Assembly (NCBI RefSeq): GCF_001027745.1
Contig: NZ_LECU01000002.1
Span: 372,001 to 436,000 of the forward strand
Direction: 5' to 3'
DNA: 64,000 nucleotides
From: Pedobacter sp. BMA
GTDB lineage: Bacteria > Bacteroidota > Bacteroidia > Sphingobacteriales > Sphingobacteriaceae
Part shown: positions 43,939 to 52,445 of the stretch, piece after piece
Layout of the letters: every line of letters begins with the position of its first letter
Position numbering within the stretch: position 1 is the first letter of the stretch
The notes under the pieces: generated by a model
What the model was told of the DNA's origin: nothing
Databases searched by the model: none
What the model saw: the letters and a program-made list of their open reading frames with translations, nothing else
Program-made: the position numbers and the translations under genes

Positions 43939-46410
43939 TTATAGGTTAATGGATTTGTTTCTGATATCGGTGGCGAGACTTGCTATACCTTTCTGCACAC
44001 TCCCAAGCTTATCCGCATATTGCTGCACCAAAAGCTTTTCCTTTTCTTCGGTAGTATAGCAGAGATATTCTTCCAGACTTACCTCGGTCCGGTAGACCTG
44101 ACTGTGCTGGCCACCAAGGGAGATGAATACTTCCTTATATTTTTTGGTTGGATCATTGTTCCGATTCATGGAAAGAATCTGGGATTTTTCCTTTTCGGTG
44201 AGCCCCAGCAATTCCTGGATATCATTGAACTTATTCTGATATTTGCTTTGATCGAGCAGGATCTTACAGTCCGAATTATTGATAATGGCCTGCTTCACTA
44301 CAGGAGAAGAAATGATATCTTCTACCTCCTGAGTGACCACTACAGCCTCCCCAAAGAATTTTCTGACCGTTTTAAACAGATATTTGATATACTCTGCCAT
44401 CCCCTCTTTGGCAATGGCTTTCCAACATTCTTCAATGAGAATCATCTTGCGGACACCTTTAAGTTTGCGCATCTTGGAAATAAATACCTCCATGATGATC
44501 AACGTCACCGCCGGAAAAAGAATCGGATGATCTTTTATGGCATCAAGTTCAAATACGATGAAGCGCTCAGAAAGCAGGTCCAGTTGCGCTGTTGCATTGA
44601 GCAGGTAATCAAATTCTCCTCCCCGGTAATAGGGCTTTAGCACATAGAGGAAACTGTTGATATCGAAATATTGCTCACGCACCTTGTTTTCTTCGAGTAC
44701 CGAAAGATACTCCCCGGCAAGAAACTCATAGAATGAATTGAAGCAGGGGAAGATATCCGGATGGGCTTCCAGATGTTTAAAGTAAAGGGTCAAACCATTT
44801 GAAAATCCAACATATTCAGAACGGGAAAAGGTCTCTCCCTCTTTTTTGGAAAGCGCGAGCAAAAGTGTTTTAATGCTTTCCTTTTTTTCGGTATCCAGTA
44901 CATCCCCAGCAGCTAAATAAAATGGATTAAAGGCAATCGGACTGGCTTCGCTGTAGCTGAAATAATATCCATCGACCAGATCACAAAGCCCTTTATAGCT
45001 ATGCCCTACGTCAACTAAAAGCACATGGGTACCTTGCTCGTAATAGCTGCGCACCAAGTGGTTGGTGAAAAAGGACTTACCGGACCCGGAGGGCCCGAGA
45101 ATAAACTTGTTTCGATTGGTGGTAAATCCCTTAGCAATGGGCTCATCAGAAATATCCACATGTACAGGCCGGCCTGACAGCCTTTCGCCCAGACGAACCC
45201 CGAAAGCTGACCTCGAATCCCGGTAATGACTTTCCATATTAAACAGGCAAGTGGCCTGCTCCAAAAAAGTATCAAAGGTATCGTTCATCGGAAAGTCCCC
45301 CTGATTGCCGGGAAATCCCGCAAACCAGATCTGAGCCTGGCCATCTGTTTCTCGTTTGGCAACCGCTTCAATGGCAGCCATGGCAGAAGACACCCGGTTC
45401 TTGATTTCATTTTGCTCCATAGCATCCTCTGACCAGGCCATGATGTTGATGTGTGATTTTATAGGCAACCTGCCCAGTGCGACCGCTTCATTGAGAAAGT
45501 CGTTGACTGCATCCCTTGAAATCGAATTTTCCCTTGAATAGCTGGAAAGGGATTGCAGGCGAAGCTTTTTAGCTTCCAGGCGTTTAATGGTTTTTTGGCT
45601 ATCCCCAATGAACACATATTGATTGAGGATATGATTGCCTTTTAAAAGCTGGCCCAGCGGACTGGCAAAACCGACGCTAAATTTGGAGCGGTCTGTCGAG
45701 TAGGGTTCATAATTAATCCTGCTGCCGCAGAATGGCGGCAAATCCTCGGTATCGGCCAGGGTATAAATTTCCATTTTCTTCTCCCCTACAGAAATCCCGC
45801 CCTGCAAATTGATATCGCGGATAATCGGCATATCGCTTTCCCCTAACAAAAAGCAATACCGTTCTATAATGCCAGCTTTATTGGCTGTTCCGGCGAGATC
45901 ATCATCGGATAACCTTTGAAGACTGACGAACCCGGAATCATGCAGGATACGTTCAAACTGTCCTGCTTTATCTAAAAAATCAGCTACCAGAACCGGATTG
46001 ATCGTCTGGGTGGGAACTATCGATCTTCTCAGAATATTGCTCAGTGCAGAACTGGAAGGTATCCTGCCTGCTGGTTTTTTAGTCAAAAACACATAGCAGG
46101 TATGCTGCGTAAAGGGACGCTCATTAAAGAACCGTTCACTGGAGCGGGAAAGGAAGTTCTGCCCATTTTTCTCAAAATCTGCACGGAAACTTTCGGTTAA
46201 AAACCAGTCCTGTTTATGGAATATGCTATCTGGGGACAACACCTTGATTGCTTTTACCCATGCCTGATGATAGGCTTCATAGTCCCTATCAGATAGAGAA
46301 AAAATTTCAGGCAATGATGCTTTAAATCCTATGGTAATGTCCCCGCTATGAGAAAGGATGCAGCTGTGTTCTATTTTATAAATGGGCAGAATGTTGATGG
46401 CCTCTTTCAT
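43939..46410 (-). CDS. traG: Conjugation system ATPase TraG (VirB4-type)
   Basis: The 823-residue cytoplasmic ATPase has Walker A GPSGSGKS at 439-446 and Walker B in RKMILIEECWKAIAKEGMAE, followed by the conserved VVVTQEVEDIISSPVVKQAI helicase-like segment. The N-terminal half (CILSHSGDITIGFKASLPEI) is the VirB4 docking region. It powers assembly of, and transport through, the mating channel. Length and motifs are complete, so it is probably functional. It is preceded 10 nt upstream by traF. Confidence 0.92.
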   Translation of the reverse strand: MKEAINILPIYKIEHSCILSHSGDITIGFKASLPEIFSLSDRDYEAYHQAWVKAIKVLSPDSIFHKQDWFLTESFRADFEKNGQNFLSRSSERFFNERPFTQHTCYVFLTKKPAGRIPSSSALSNILRRSIVPTQTINPVLVADFLDKAGQFERILHDSGFVSLQRLSDDDLAGTANKAGIIERYCFLLGESDMPIIRDINLQGGISVGEKKMEIYTLADTEDLPPFCGSRINYEPYSTDRSKFSVGFASPLGQLLKGNHILNQYVFIGDSQKTIKRLEAKKLRLQSLSSYSRENSISRDAVNDFLNEAVALGRLPIKSHINIMAWSEDAMEQNEIKNRVSSAMAAIEAVAKRETDGQAQIWFAGFPGNQGDFPMNDTFDTFLEQATCLFNMESHYRDSRSAFGVRLGERLSGRPVHVDISDEPIAKGFTTNRNKFILGPSGSGKSFFTNHLVRSYYEQGTHVLLVDVGHSYKGLCDLVDGYYFSYSEASPIAFNPFYLAAGDVLDTEKKESIKTLLLALSKKEGETFSRSEYVGFSNGLTLYFKHLEAHPDIFPCFNSFYEFLAGEYLSVLEENKVREQYFDINSFLYVLKPYYRGGEFDYLLNATAQLDLLSERFIVFELDAIKDHPILFPAVTLIIMEVFISKMRKLKGVRKMILIEECWKAIAKEGMAEYIKYLFKTVRKFFGEAVVVTQEVEDIISSPVVKQAIINNSDCKILLDQSKYQNKFNDIQELLGLTEKEKSQILSMNRNNDPTKKYKEVFISLGGQHSQVYRTEVSLEEYLCYTTEEKEKLLVQQYADKLGSVQKGIASLATDIRNKSINL

Positions 46411-46420
46411 AAGATTATGT

Positions 46421-46750
46421 TTATTGATAATCGTGATATTTTAGTCTGGTGAAGATTCTTCTTGAAGAGAATCGAATATATTTTGGAAGACCTTTTTTGG
46501 CGATGTATTTCATGAGCCCATGTTCACCAAAGCGGTGGCTGAGGCGAAAGGTGGTGATGAACAATACACTGCCTAACAAGCCAATCAATGGGAGAACGAT
46601 CAGCAGACTAAGGCCCGAGATGTATAGGATCGCAAAGGACAACAGCAGCAGCACGAGCCCGACGGCTAAATAAGCGATATATTGTGCCTTTAGTCCTTTA
46701 AAGACAATCGGCTTGGATACGCCCTTATTGATCTGATAAATGGTTGCCAT
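46421..46750 (-). CDS. traF: Conjugative transposon protein TraF (DUF4133)
   Basis: The 109-residue protein starts MATIYQINKGVSKPIVFKGL, a strong DUF4133 signature. Two membrane segments (YLAVGLVLLLLSFAILYIS and LLIVLPLIGLLGSVLFITTF) are followed by the basic C-terminus FSSRRIFTRLKYHDYQ. It is VirB3-like and works with TraG. Confidence 0.88.
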   Translation of the reverse strand: MATIYQINKGVSKPIVFKGLKAQYIAYLAVGLVLLLLSFAILYISGLSLLIVLPLIGLLGSVLFITTFRLSHRFGEHGLMKYIAKKGLPKYIRFSSRRIFTRLKYHDYQ

Positions 46751-46802
46751 AATTTCTAAGCTTTTTTGTGTCGATTATTTAATTTCCAAAACCCTTACCC
46801 GG

Positions 46803-47150
46803 CTATATCCCGAAAAAGGATTTGAGGACGGTAGCCACCACGACCAGAAATATGCAGCTACCAAACCAGGCCGCGGCGACCTTATTGGTATCGGATTCTC
46901 CGGCGTTCCATTTGTTGAAAACTTTGATCGCTCCGATAATGCCCACGACCGCACCGATTGCATACATCAGATCGCAGCCGGTATCGAAATACCCTTTAAC
47001 CTTATTGGTTGCTTCCTGAATCCCGGCGTTCCCATCCTGGGCAAAGCAGGAAACTGAAAAGATATAATTGAGTGTCAGCCAGGCAACAGAGAACATTGCG
47101 GTTTTTAGAAGAACTTGTCGTTTAGCTTCTTTGAATGAGTTATTTTCCAT
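46803..47150 (-). CDS. traE: Conjugative transposon protein TraE (DUF4134)
   Basis: ATG 47150 gives a 115-residue VirB2-like pilin; the frame extends further upstream, but the sequence there (MRSTDASVPIPISARSMSSS) is not protein-like. A signal segment precedes GIQEATNKVKGYFDTGCDLM, followed by two membrane helices (AIGAVVGIIGAIKVFNKWNA and AAWFGSCIFLVVVATVLKSF). This matches the DUF4134 pattern closely. It is upstream of traF and traG. Confidence 0.88.
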   Translation of the reverse strand: MENNSFKEAKRQVLLKTAMFSVAWLTLNYIFSVSCFAQDGNAGIQEATNKVKGYFDTGCDLMYAIGAVVGIIGAIKVFNKWNAGESDTNKVAAAWFGSCIFLVVVATVLKSFFGI

Positions 47151-47181
47151 GATAAAATTCGTTAAGTAAAATATTAGTTGA

Positions 47182-47715
47182 TTAATCCCACAGGTATTCC
47201 AGTTCTTCCAGGGTAACTGCAAAAGGGGCATGGTCGCGGATGAACTCATTGATCTTGCCGATATTGGGATTGGAACCGATGCGTCCGTACTTCTCACTGA
47301 TCATCGCGGCCAACGAGAAAAAGTCCTGCTTGGTGCCATCTTCTTTTTCGAGAATCCCAAATATTTCTTTCAGCTCCTGAATCACATCAGGCACCAGCCC
47401 CAGTTGATCTGATTTTAGATCTTCATCATTGTAAGCGGAATGATCACCAACAGAAAAACTCAATGCGCCCATACTTACCACTTCCAGTCCTTCGGGCATT
47501 TTGGATTTGCCCATAATTTCCTGCTCTGCCAGATCATCTTGTTTTTCAGCAGATCCCGCATCACCTAATGAAATTATAGGGGATTCAGCGGGCGAACAAG
47601 AGAGAAAGGCAATCGCATCTTTACGAAAGACGGTAAGCAGGAGCGCGAGATACCAGAGTGCGCTTAACACTGCGAAGAAAATGAGGAAAGTTGTCCAGGA
47701 AAATTGTTGTAACAT
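47182..47715 (-). CDS. Conjugative-element membrane protein upstream of traE
   Basis: ATG 47715 (MLQQFSWTTFLIFFAVLSAL) is preferred over longer starts because it opens directly into the single membrane segment (WYLALLLTV). The rest is acidic and soluble (LVPDVIQELKEIFGILEKED, FEFIRD-like helix ending AVTLEELEYLWD). I recognise no named domain; genes of this layout lead many Bacteroidota tra operons. Confidence 0.65.
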   Translation of the reverse strand: MLQQFSWTTFLIFFAVLSALWYLALLLTVFRKDAIAFLSCSPAESPIISLGDAGSAEKQDDLAEQEIMGKSKMPEGLEVVSMGALSFSVGDHSAYNDEDLKSDQLGLVPDVIQELKEIFGILEKEDGTKQDFFSLAAMISEKYGRIGSNPNIGKINEFIRDHAPFAVTLEELEYLWD

Positions 47716-47837
47716 AAATTTGAGATTTTCCGGCCTGCACCATTGCCGGCCTTTGTTGGTACAAATTTTAGGGATTGGCAAATTTTTGATTCAGTACTAC
47801 CGCAGGTACTACCCAACGATTTTTTTAAAACCAAGCC

Positions 47838-48713
47838 TTAAAAGCCATAACGGCTTCTTTGATCCTCAGGAATCCAGGCATCGCTATCCTCAATTCGTTT
47901 CGATACCAGTTGTTGCATTTCATCTAGGTAACGGGTCTTGCTCATCGACTTTCGTCTTTTGATATCGGCGAAACGCTTGAAGTAACCGGAGATATTTACA
48001 TGAAAAACCTGACCAAAAAATTCCATGAGTTCAGACAGGCTGATCTTGCCACCATTGACCTGATTGGTTTCATAAATCCCGTAAACCAGTTCCACCATAT
48101 TTACCGCTTCTCCTGTCCACTTGAGATCTTTGAAAGCATTTTTGTGCATCGCCCCCTCTCCACCTTTTCGCATTTCAATTTCCTGTGTAAGCGATTCTTG
48201 AAGCTTTTCGTAGGCAATGAACTTAGAGAAAAGGTAATCTGCTACTGTTGAAAATGACGGATCCACATCGGGAACTTCAGCAAAACCTACCAGCTGGCTA
48301 ACTCCATTTCTGGTAAAATACCGATCATCCAGATCAACGGCCCCAAGGCGGTAGTATTGAAAGATAAACTCATTCTGCCTGAAAAATCGGTTAATAAAAC
48401 AGAGCTGGGATTCCAGATGCGCGATCTGCTTGTCCTTACCCAGAAGCGGCATGCTGGTCTCAATTACATAACGTTCGGTGATTAGAATCAATAATGAATA
48501 GATCTGAGGCTTTCCCTTCTTAAAAAAATAGATTTCCTCTTCTTCATCTGCAAAGCCACTCTTGGAGAGTTCGATCTTCAATTGAGCCAGCGCTTTTTGA
48601 ACGAGCGCTAAACCACTCCTGAATTTCTCCAGTGAATTTTCAATGGAAGTACTTTCTTCAACTTGAAGCGAAACTTCCGCATACAGTTTTTCTGATAGTT
48701 TCTTTAGGTTCAT
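47838..48713 (-). CDS. rteC: RteC-domain protein
   Basis: The start is ATG 48713 (MNLKKLSEKLYAEVSLQVEE), with near alternatives at 48719 and 48752. The roughly 291-residue protein matches RteC, the regulator of tetracycline-inducible excision in CTnDOT. It has YFFKKGKPQIYSLLILITER and HLESQLCFINRFFRQNEFIF, followed by DLKWTGEAVNMVELVYGIYE and the C-terminal helix-rich VHVNISGYFKRFADIKRRKS-like region (here FHVNISGYFKRFADIKRRKS). RteA/RteB are absent from the window. It is a likely regulator of the element. Confidence 0.85.
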   Translation of the reverse strand: MNLKKLSEKLYAEVSLQVEESTSIENSLEKFRSGLALVQKALAQLKIELSKSGFADEEEEIYFFKKGKPQIYSLLILITERYVIETSMPLLGKDKQIAHLESQLCFINRFFRQNEFIFQYYRLGAVDLDDRYFTRNGVSQLVGFAEVPDVDPSFSTVADYLFSKFIAYEKLQESLTQEIEMRKGGEGAMHKNAFKDLKWTGEAVNMVELVYGIYETNQVNGGKISLSELMEFFGQVFHVNISGYFKRFADIKRRKSMSKTRYLDEMQQLVSKRIEDSDAWIPEDQRSRYGF

Positions 48714-48874
48714 GATCATACATTTTAGGTTAACGATTTGAGCAGCAGTCAATCAGAAATTGAAAGAAGAAATTTTTAAGGAGCCTGCTAAAACAAAAGC
48801 GAAAAAATTCCGTTAAAAAAGTATCTCCTTCCGACAGGACAATATTATTCAGGTAAATGCAATGAAAAGTTGAT

Positions 48875-48885
48875 TTGTGACACAA
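48875..48885. promoter_or_regulatory. Palindrome TTGTGACACAA upstream of a Crp/Fnr gene
   Basis: TTGTG-A-CACAA is symmetrical and lies 10 nt before the start of the Crp/Fnr gene at 48896. It carries the same TTGTG/CACAA arms as the palindrome near the end of that gene at 49487. Confidence 0.55.
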
Positions 48886-48895
48886 TCGACACTGC

Positions 48896-49522
48896 ATGAA
48901 AAATCATTCTAGAAATGAGGCCGATCTATTAGAGACATTGGGCTTTATCATCCCGCTACCCGCACCCTTTCAGAAGCGCGTAAACGAAGAGGTTATCACC
49001 GAAACATTTAAACGAAAACACCTGTTGCTTAAGCCTGGTGAAATTGCCCGCAGGTTATACTTTATCAGGCATGGTTTCTTGCGTGCCTATTTCATTGACA
49101 GCAATGGTAAAGAATGTACCACATGGTTCATGGGAAAGGGCGATCTGATGATTTCGGTTTATAGTTTTTTTACCCAAAAACCCGCTTACGAGTATATAGA
49201 GGCACTTGAAGACTGTAAACTTCAATCACTGACCTGGAACCAGTTAAATAGTTATTACGCTGATTTTGAGGAAGGAAATCTGCTTGGCCGTATCGTTACC
49301 CAGAAGTACTATTTGCTAAGCGAAGAAAGGGCACTTTTCCTGCGCACCCAAACCCCGGAAAACCGGTATGAAATGCTGATTGAAAAATACCCTGATATCG
49401 AACAACAAACCACTCAAAGCAACATCGCTTCTTATCTTGGAATCAGCAGGGAAACCTTGTCCAGAATTCACCGAAAAAAACTGGGATTGTGTCACGTGAC
49501 ACAAAACGGCACCCAAAATTAG
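48896..49522 (+). CDS. Crp/Fnr-family transcriptional regulator
   Basis: The 208-residue protein has a cNMP-binding-type beta-roll (KHLLLKPGEIARRLYFIRHG, ECTTWFMGKGDLMISVYSFF) and a C-terminal HTH (QSNIASYLGISRETLSRIHR). No Fnr iron-sulfur cysteine set is seen. It sits just outside the conjugative segment, divergent from rteC, and 27 nt upstream of a lipoprotein gene. The two matching palindromes at its ends suggest autoregulation and control of that neighbour. Confidence 0.85.
   Translation: MKNHSRNEADLLETLGFIIPLPAPFQKRVNEEVITETFKRKHLLLKPGEIARRLYFIRHGFLRAYFIDSNGKECTTWFMGKGDLMISVYSFFTQKPAYEYIEALEDCKLQSLTWNQLNSYYADFEEGNLLGRIVTQKYYLLSEERALFLRTQTPENRYEMLIEKYPDIEQQTTQSNIASYLGISRETLSRIHRKKLGLCHVTQNGTQN
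49487..49504. promoter_or_regulatory. 18-bp palindrome inside the 3' end of the Crp/Fnr gene
   Basis: TTGTGTCACGTGACACAA is perfectly symmetrical and lies in the last codons of the regulator, 45 nt upstream of the next gene's start. A Crp-type site here would control that gene. Confidence 0.6.
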
Positions 49523-49549
49523 TATGGTTTTAAACCTCAAAATTCCGTT

Positions 49550-50968
49550 ATGAAAACAAAACTTAAAATTCTCACCCTTTTCCTATTTACTTTTTCCGCT
49601 TGTAAGAAAGATAGCACAGAGAAAATAAACCCTTCCCCATCTCATAAAAATATTACCCTGACATTAGCAGATGCCAAGGCTTACATAGCGCAAGCGCAAA
49701 ATGACCAAGCCAACCAAAGTTCTGTTATAAATGATTTGCAATTAGATTGGCAGACTACGACAAACACCATAATAAAGGATGGCAACATCTGGAAATTAAC
49801 CCTTCCGGGCCGGCCACTATACCAAGGCGTTGAACAGGGTTACAGGCAGCTAGCTATAAAGAGAAACAGTAAAACCAAGGAAATTGAAGCCCGTGTTATA
49901 GAAGTTATACCGGACGCGATATACCTTCAGAAAGGAAATGTCCTAAATTCAAATTTTACGGGGCGGGTATTTGAGTACGACTTATCGTATAAACTAACAG
50001 GTGGTCAATTGTATCGTGATGGGAAACAAGTTGGAGAAATCGGGCCAAAAGAAAACTTTGAGCTGCAAAAACAAGGCGTACTAGGAGATTTGAATCCGTT
50101 GAAGGGTGCTCAGGGCAAACTGATGAAAATGCAGGTCATTGAAAGTTGCGCCTGGTATCAAGATAGCTACGTAGATGCCAATGGCGAATTCACAGTTCAT
50201 TCCGAAAAGATTTGTAGTTACTCCTTTTATGATGATGGGATGAGTTTCTGGGGAGGCGGTGGCGGAGATTCCTATGGCGGAGAAAGTTCAGGAGGAGGAG
50301 GAGGTGGTGGCGGAGGAGGCTCACCTTCTACAAATCCAACACCTCCTACTCCCGTCCCATCCAACCTACCCGGAGAAAACAATAATAAAGTTGATCCAAA
50401 AAAAATGATGGAATGCTTTTCACAAATTACAAATCCAAATGCTGCGTTTGTGGTCAGGGTTTATGTGGTGGAGCCACAGCCAGGTACTTCTTTTAATGTT
50501 GGCGCAAATAGTTTCGGTCATGTTTCAATATCCCTGAGCAAAACAAGTGGCAGTACCACCATCACCCAAACAATAGGATTTTATCCAACAGGCTCCGGAC
50601 TAGATAAGCTCGACTCAAAATCTCAAATTATTGACAATGGCTATGATGAGTACAACATCAGTTCAACCTATTACGTTAATAGTGAAAGCTTTGAAAAGAT
50701 TATCAATTATGTGAGCAATCCACCACAACAATATCATTTTACTGATTTTAATTGCTCGGCTTTTGTATATGAAGCAGGTCAGGCTGGTGGCATTCCCATC
50801 CCAGACCCTACAACAATGATAGGCATCAGTGGACCGGGTGGTGCAGGCTATGCAAAAACGCCAGCAGGTATGGCAAGCGCTTTAAGAGAACAAAAATCAA
50901 GTAATCCAAATTCAGACATCAATCAAGGAGGTGGAAATATCCCTAAAAGTAACGGACCGTGTAACTAA
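49550..50968 (+). CDS. Lipoprotein with Gly-rich linker and permuted papain-like C-terminal domain
   Basis: The 472-residue protein has a lipobox ending in Cys18 (LFLFTFSAC), an N-terminal domain of unknown type, and a Gly-rich linker at about 235-256. The C-terminal domain (about 285-440) has His323 in FGHVSISLSK and Cys401 in YHFTDFNCSAFVYEAGQAGG. The His-before-Cys order with an Asn-Cys pair suggests a circularly permuted papain/NlpC-P60-like fold as in LRAT or YiiX-like enzymes, which act on amide or ester bonds. This is inference from motif order. It might be a cell-wall or lipid enzyme or a surface toxin. The small membrane-protein gene follows 8 nt later. Confidence 0.6.
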   Translation: MKTKLKILTLFLFTFSACKKDSTEKINPSPSHKNITLTLADAKAYIAQAQNDQANQSSVINDLQLDWQTTTNTIIKDGNIWKLTLPGRPLYQGVEQGYRQLAIKRNSKTKEIEARVIEVIPDAIYLQKGNVLNSNFTGRVFEYDLSYKLTGGQLYRDGKQVGEIGPKENFELQKQGVLGDLNPLKGAQGKLMKMQVIESCAWYQDSYVDANGEFTVHSEKICSYSFYDDGMSFWGGGGGDSYGGESSGGGGGGGGGGSPSTNPTPPTPVPSNLPGENNNKVDPKKMMECFSQITNPNAAFVVRVYVVEPQPGTSFNVGANSFGHVSISLSKTSGSTTITQTIGFYPTGSGLDKLDSKSQIIDNGYDEYNISSTYYVNSESFEKIINYVSNPPQQYHFTDFNCSAFVYEAGQAGGIPIPDPTTMIGISGPGGAGYAKTPAGMASALREQKSSNPNSDINQGGGNIPKSNGPCN

Positions 50969-50976
50969 TTAAGACT

Positions 50977-51309
50977 ATGAAAAAACGCAACAGGATAATT
51001 ATAATTACAGTTGCTGTAATTATAATTTTAAGTAATACTCCTCCCATTCAATATTTCATTCAGGAAAGTTACCATTATCAAAATCGAGATGGTAGTTTTG
51101 AATTTACTGAGCAAGGTGGACCAACCCAAGGTTTTGATGTAACGAAGCGCAGATTTGAAGCATTTAAAACCGACAATCCCTCAAACCCTAATAAAACCCT
51201 CTATAGAACTTTCATCATTAAACCTTGGAGATTTTGGGAATGGTGGCAAATGATATTTAATCATGAGCGGTTTACTTTGCCATTTTACCCCAGGACAGTT
51301 AATAAATAA
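50977..51309 (+). CDS. Small membrane-anchored protein paired with the lipoprotein gene
   Basis: The 110-residue protein has one N-terminal membrane segment (IIIITVAVIIILSNTPPIQY) and an extracytoplasmic domain ending FWEWWQMIFNHERFTLPFYP. I do not recognise it. It begins 8 nt after the lipoprotein stop, so the two are co-translated. It could be a partner or an immunity-type inhibitor of the putative enzyme. Confidence 0.6.
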   Translation: MKKRNRIIIITVAVIIILSNTPPIQYFIQESYHYQNRDGSFEFTEQGGPTQGFDVTKRRFEAFKTDNPSNPNKTLYRTFIIKPWRFWEWWQMIFNHERFTLPFYPRTVNK

Positions 51310-51532
51310 AATAGGAGCTCTAGATAAATGAATGATGGTCGCTTTGCTCTTCTCATCGAATGAATTCGAGAATTTTCCATTCTCAAAGTTTCCTGCCTTT
51401 TCAAAACCGAAGCTGTAAACAGTATGAATATTTCTTTCTATTTCAGTAACTAGGGATTCAATAAAAAACACTGTTCAGTCTAGCCCACTGTCAGTTGTAA
51501 AAAGATAAGAACCAGAGTCAGATTTGGTGAGT

Positions 51533-51694
51533 TTATATAGGGCTGACAAAATTAATGCCTTTTAATTTAGACAAATCTTTACCCTCACGAATTGCATTGA
51601 TAACACATTTCTTATCTTCAATCATTTTGATCAAAGGATTTGGAATAGATTTTTGAACATCTTTACCCTCAACTATGTTTATATTGCGTAACAT
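51533..51694 (-). CDS. Small hypothetical protein near an HTH regulator
   Basis: From ATG 51694 the frame reads MLRNINIVEGKDVQKSIPNP and KKCVINAIREGKDLSKLKGI (53 residues). A longer frame to 51739 adds a hydrophobic stretch that looks fortuitous. The pattern (helix, KGI-x-F ending) resembles small proteins often found beside HTH regulators in Bacteroidota accessory regions. It lies 88 nt after the HTH gene on the same strand. Confidence 0.5.
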   Translation of the reverse strand: MLRNINIVEGKDVQKSIPNPLIKMIEDKKCVINAIREGKDLSKLKGINFVSPI

Positions 51695-51782
51695 TATTAT
51701 AAAATAATAATTATATATTATTATTAGCACAAACATCATGCTAATAATAACTATTACATAAATCCTTAAATAGTGTACCCAT

Positions 51783-52202
51783 CTATTTTAGTAGTTGCAA
51801 TTCTCTTCTTAAAGACTCAACTTCAATCTGTTTTTCTTTTAATTCTTTATAACAATCCTTTAACTCCTTGAGATGAGAAAGTATAGTTTTAGCATCCTCA
51901 GCCTCCCTGACCTTATATTTTTCAATAATTTGAACCAGATCATTATAACTCAATCTTCTATTTTCTACTTGCCCTAAATTGTTATCCTCTAGATACTGAG
52001 AAAATTCTGGGAATTCATTCTGAAAATAGTAATCTAAGATCTTTGCGTATTTGTATAGGACGTCAAAATCTAATTCGGACTGCAATTTATGCTTGTAAAA
52101 TGTTGACTGAGTATAACCAGCCAATTTAGCAATTTTCGTTATGGTTAGATGATGACGCTTTGCTACTTCCGCTAAAATTTTTCCTCTGTGTTTTTTTGAC
52201 AT
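51783..52202 (-). CDS. HTH transcriptional regulator with C-terminal coiled coil
   Basis: The 139-residue protein opens with a Cro/C1-type HTH (VAKRHHLTITKIAKLAGYTQ, STFYKHK). The C-terminus is a strong coiled coil (ELKDCYKELKEKQIEVESLR), probably for dimerisation. It is typical of accessory or phage-like repressors in this group. Direct repeats TTTACGTCATA with 21-bp spacing lie 84-115 nt upstream of the start and are candidate operators. Confidence 0.75.
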   Translation of the reverse strand: MSKKHRGKILAEVAKRHHLTITKIAKLAGYTQSTFYKHKLQSELDFDVLYKYAKILDYYFQNEFPEFSQYLEDNNLGQVENRRLSYNDLVQIIEKYKVREAEDAKTILSHLKELKDCYKELKEKQIEVESLRRELQLLK

Positions 52203-52285
52203 GCAATAATAGTATTGAAAATGCTATTGAACATTTCAAGATAATCAGAGTTATAACTGAAATAAAATATTGAATTTTACATAAT

Positions 52286-52317
52286 TTTACGTCATAGATT
52301 AGTATATTTACGTCATA
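52286..52317. promoter_or_regulatory. Direct repeats TTTACGTCATA upstream of the HTH gene
   Basis: Exact copies at 52286-52296 and 52307-52317 are 21 bp apart, with a partial TTTACATA at 52276. They lie between the HTH gene and the divergent sigma-factor unit, fitting cooperative binding on one DNA face. Confidence 0.55.
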
Positions 52318-52431
52318 ATACATCTTATTACATCGAATTATATATGATATTCGATGGTTTTATTGTTTTTTGCAACTATATGTCCTATTTAGAAAGTTCG
52401 AAAACTAAATTTAAAGGACAGTATTTTTTAA

Positions 52432-52439
52432 TAACTTTG
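52432..52439 (+). promoter_or_regulatory. Bacteroidota -7 element for the ECF sigma transcript
   Basis: TAACTTTG matches TAnnTTTG exactly. No TTG is seen at -33. A transcript starting just downstream would carry a leader of about 250 nt before the sigma start codon. Confidence 0.5.
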
Positions 52440-52445
52440 CAGTTC

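Noticed and set aside
51181-51471. Minus-strand frame of 96 codons
   Set aside because: Most of it lies over the 3' half of the small membrane-protein gene on the other strand, which has better context.
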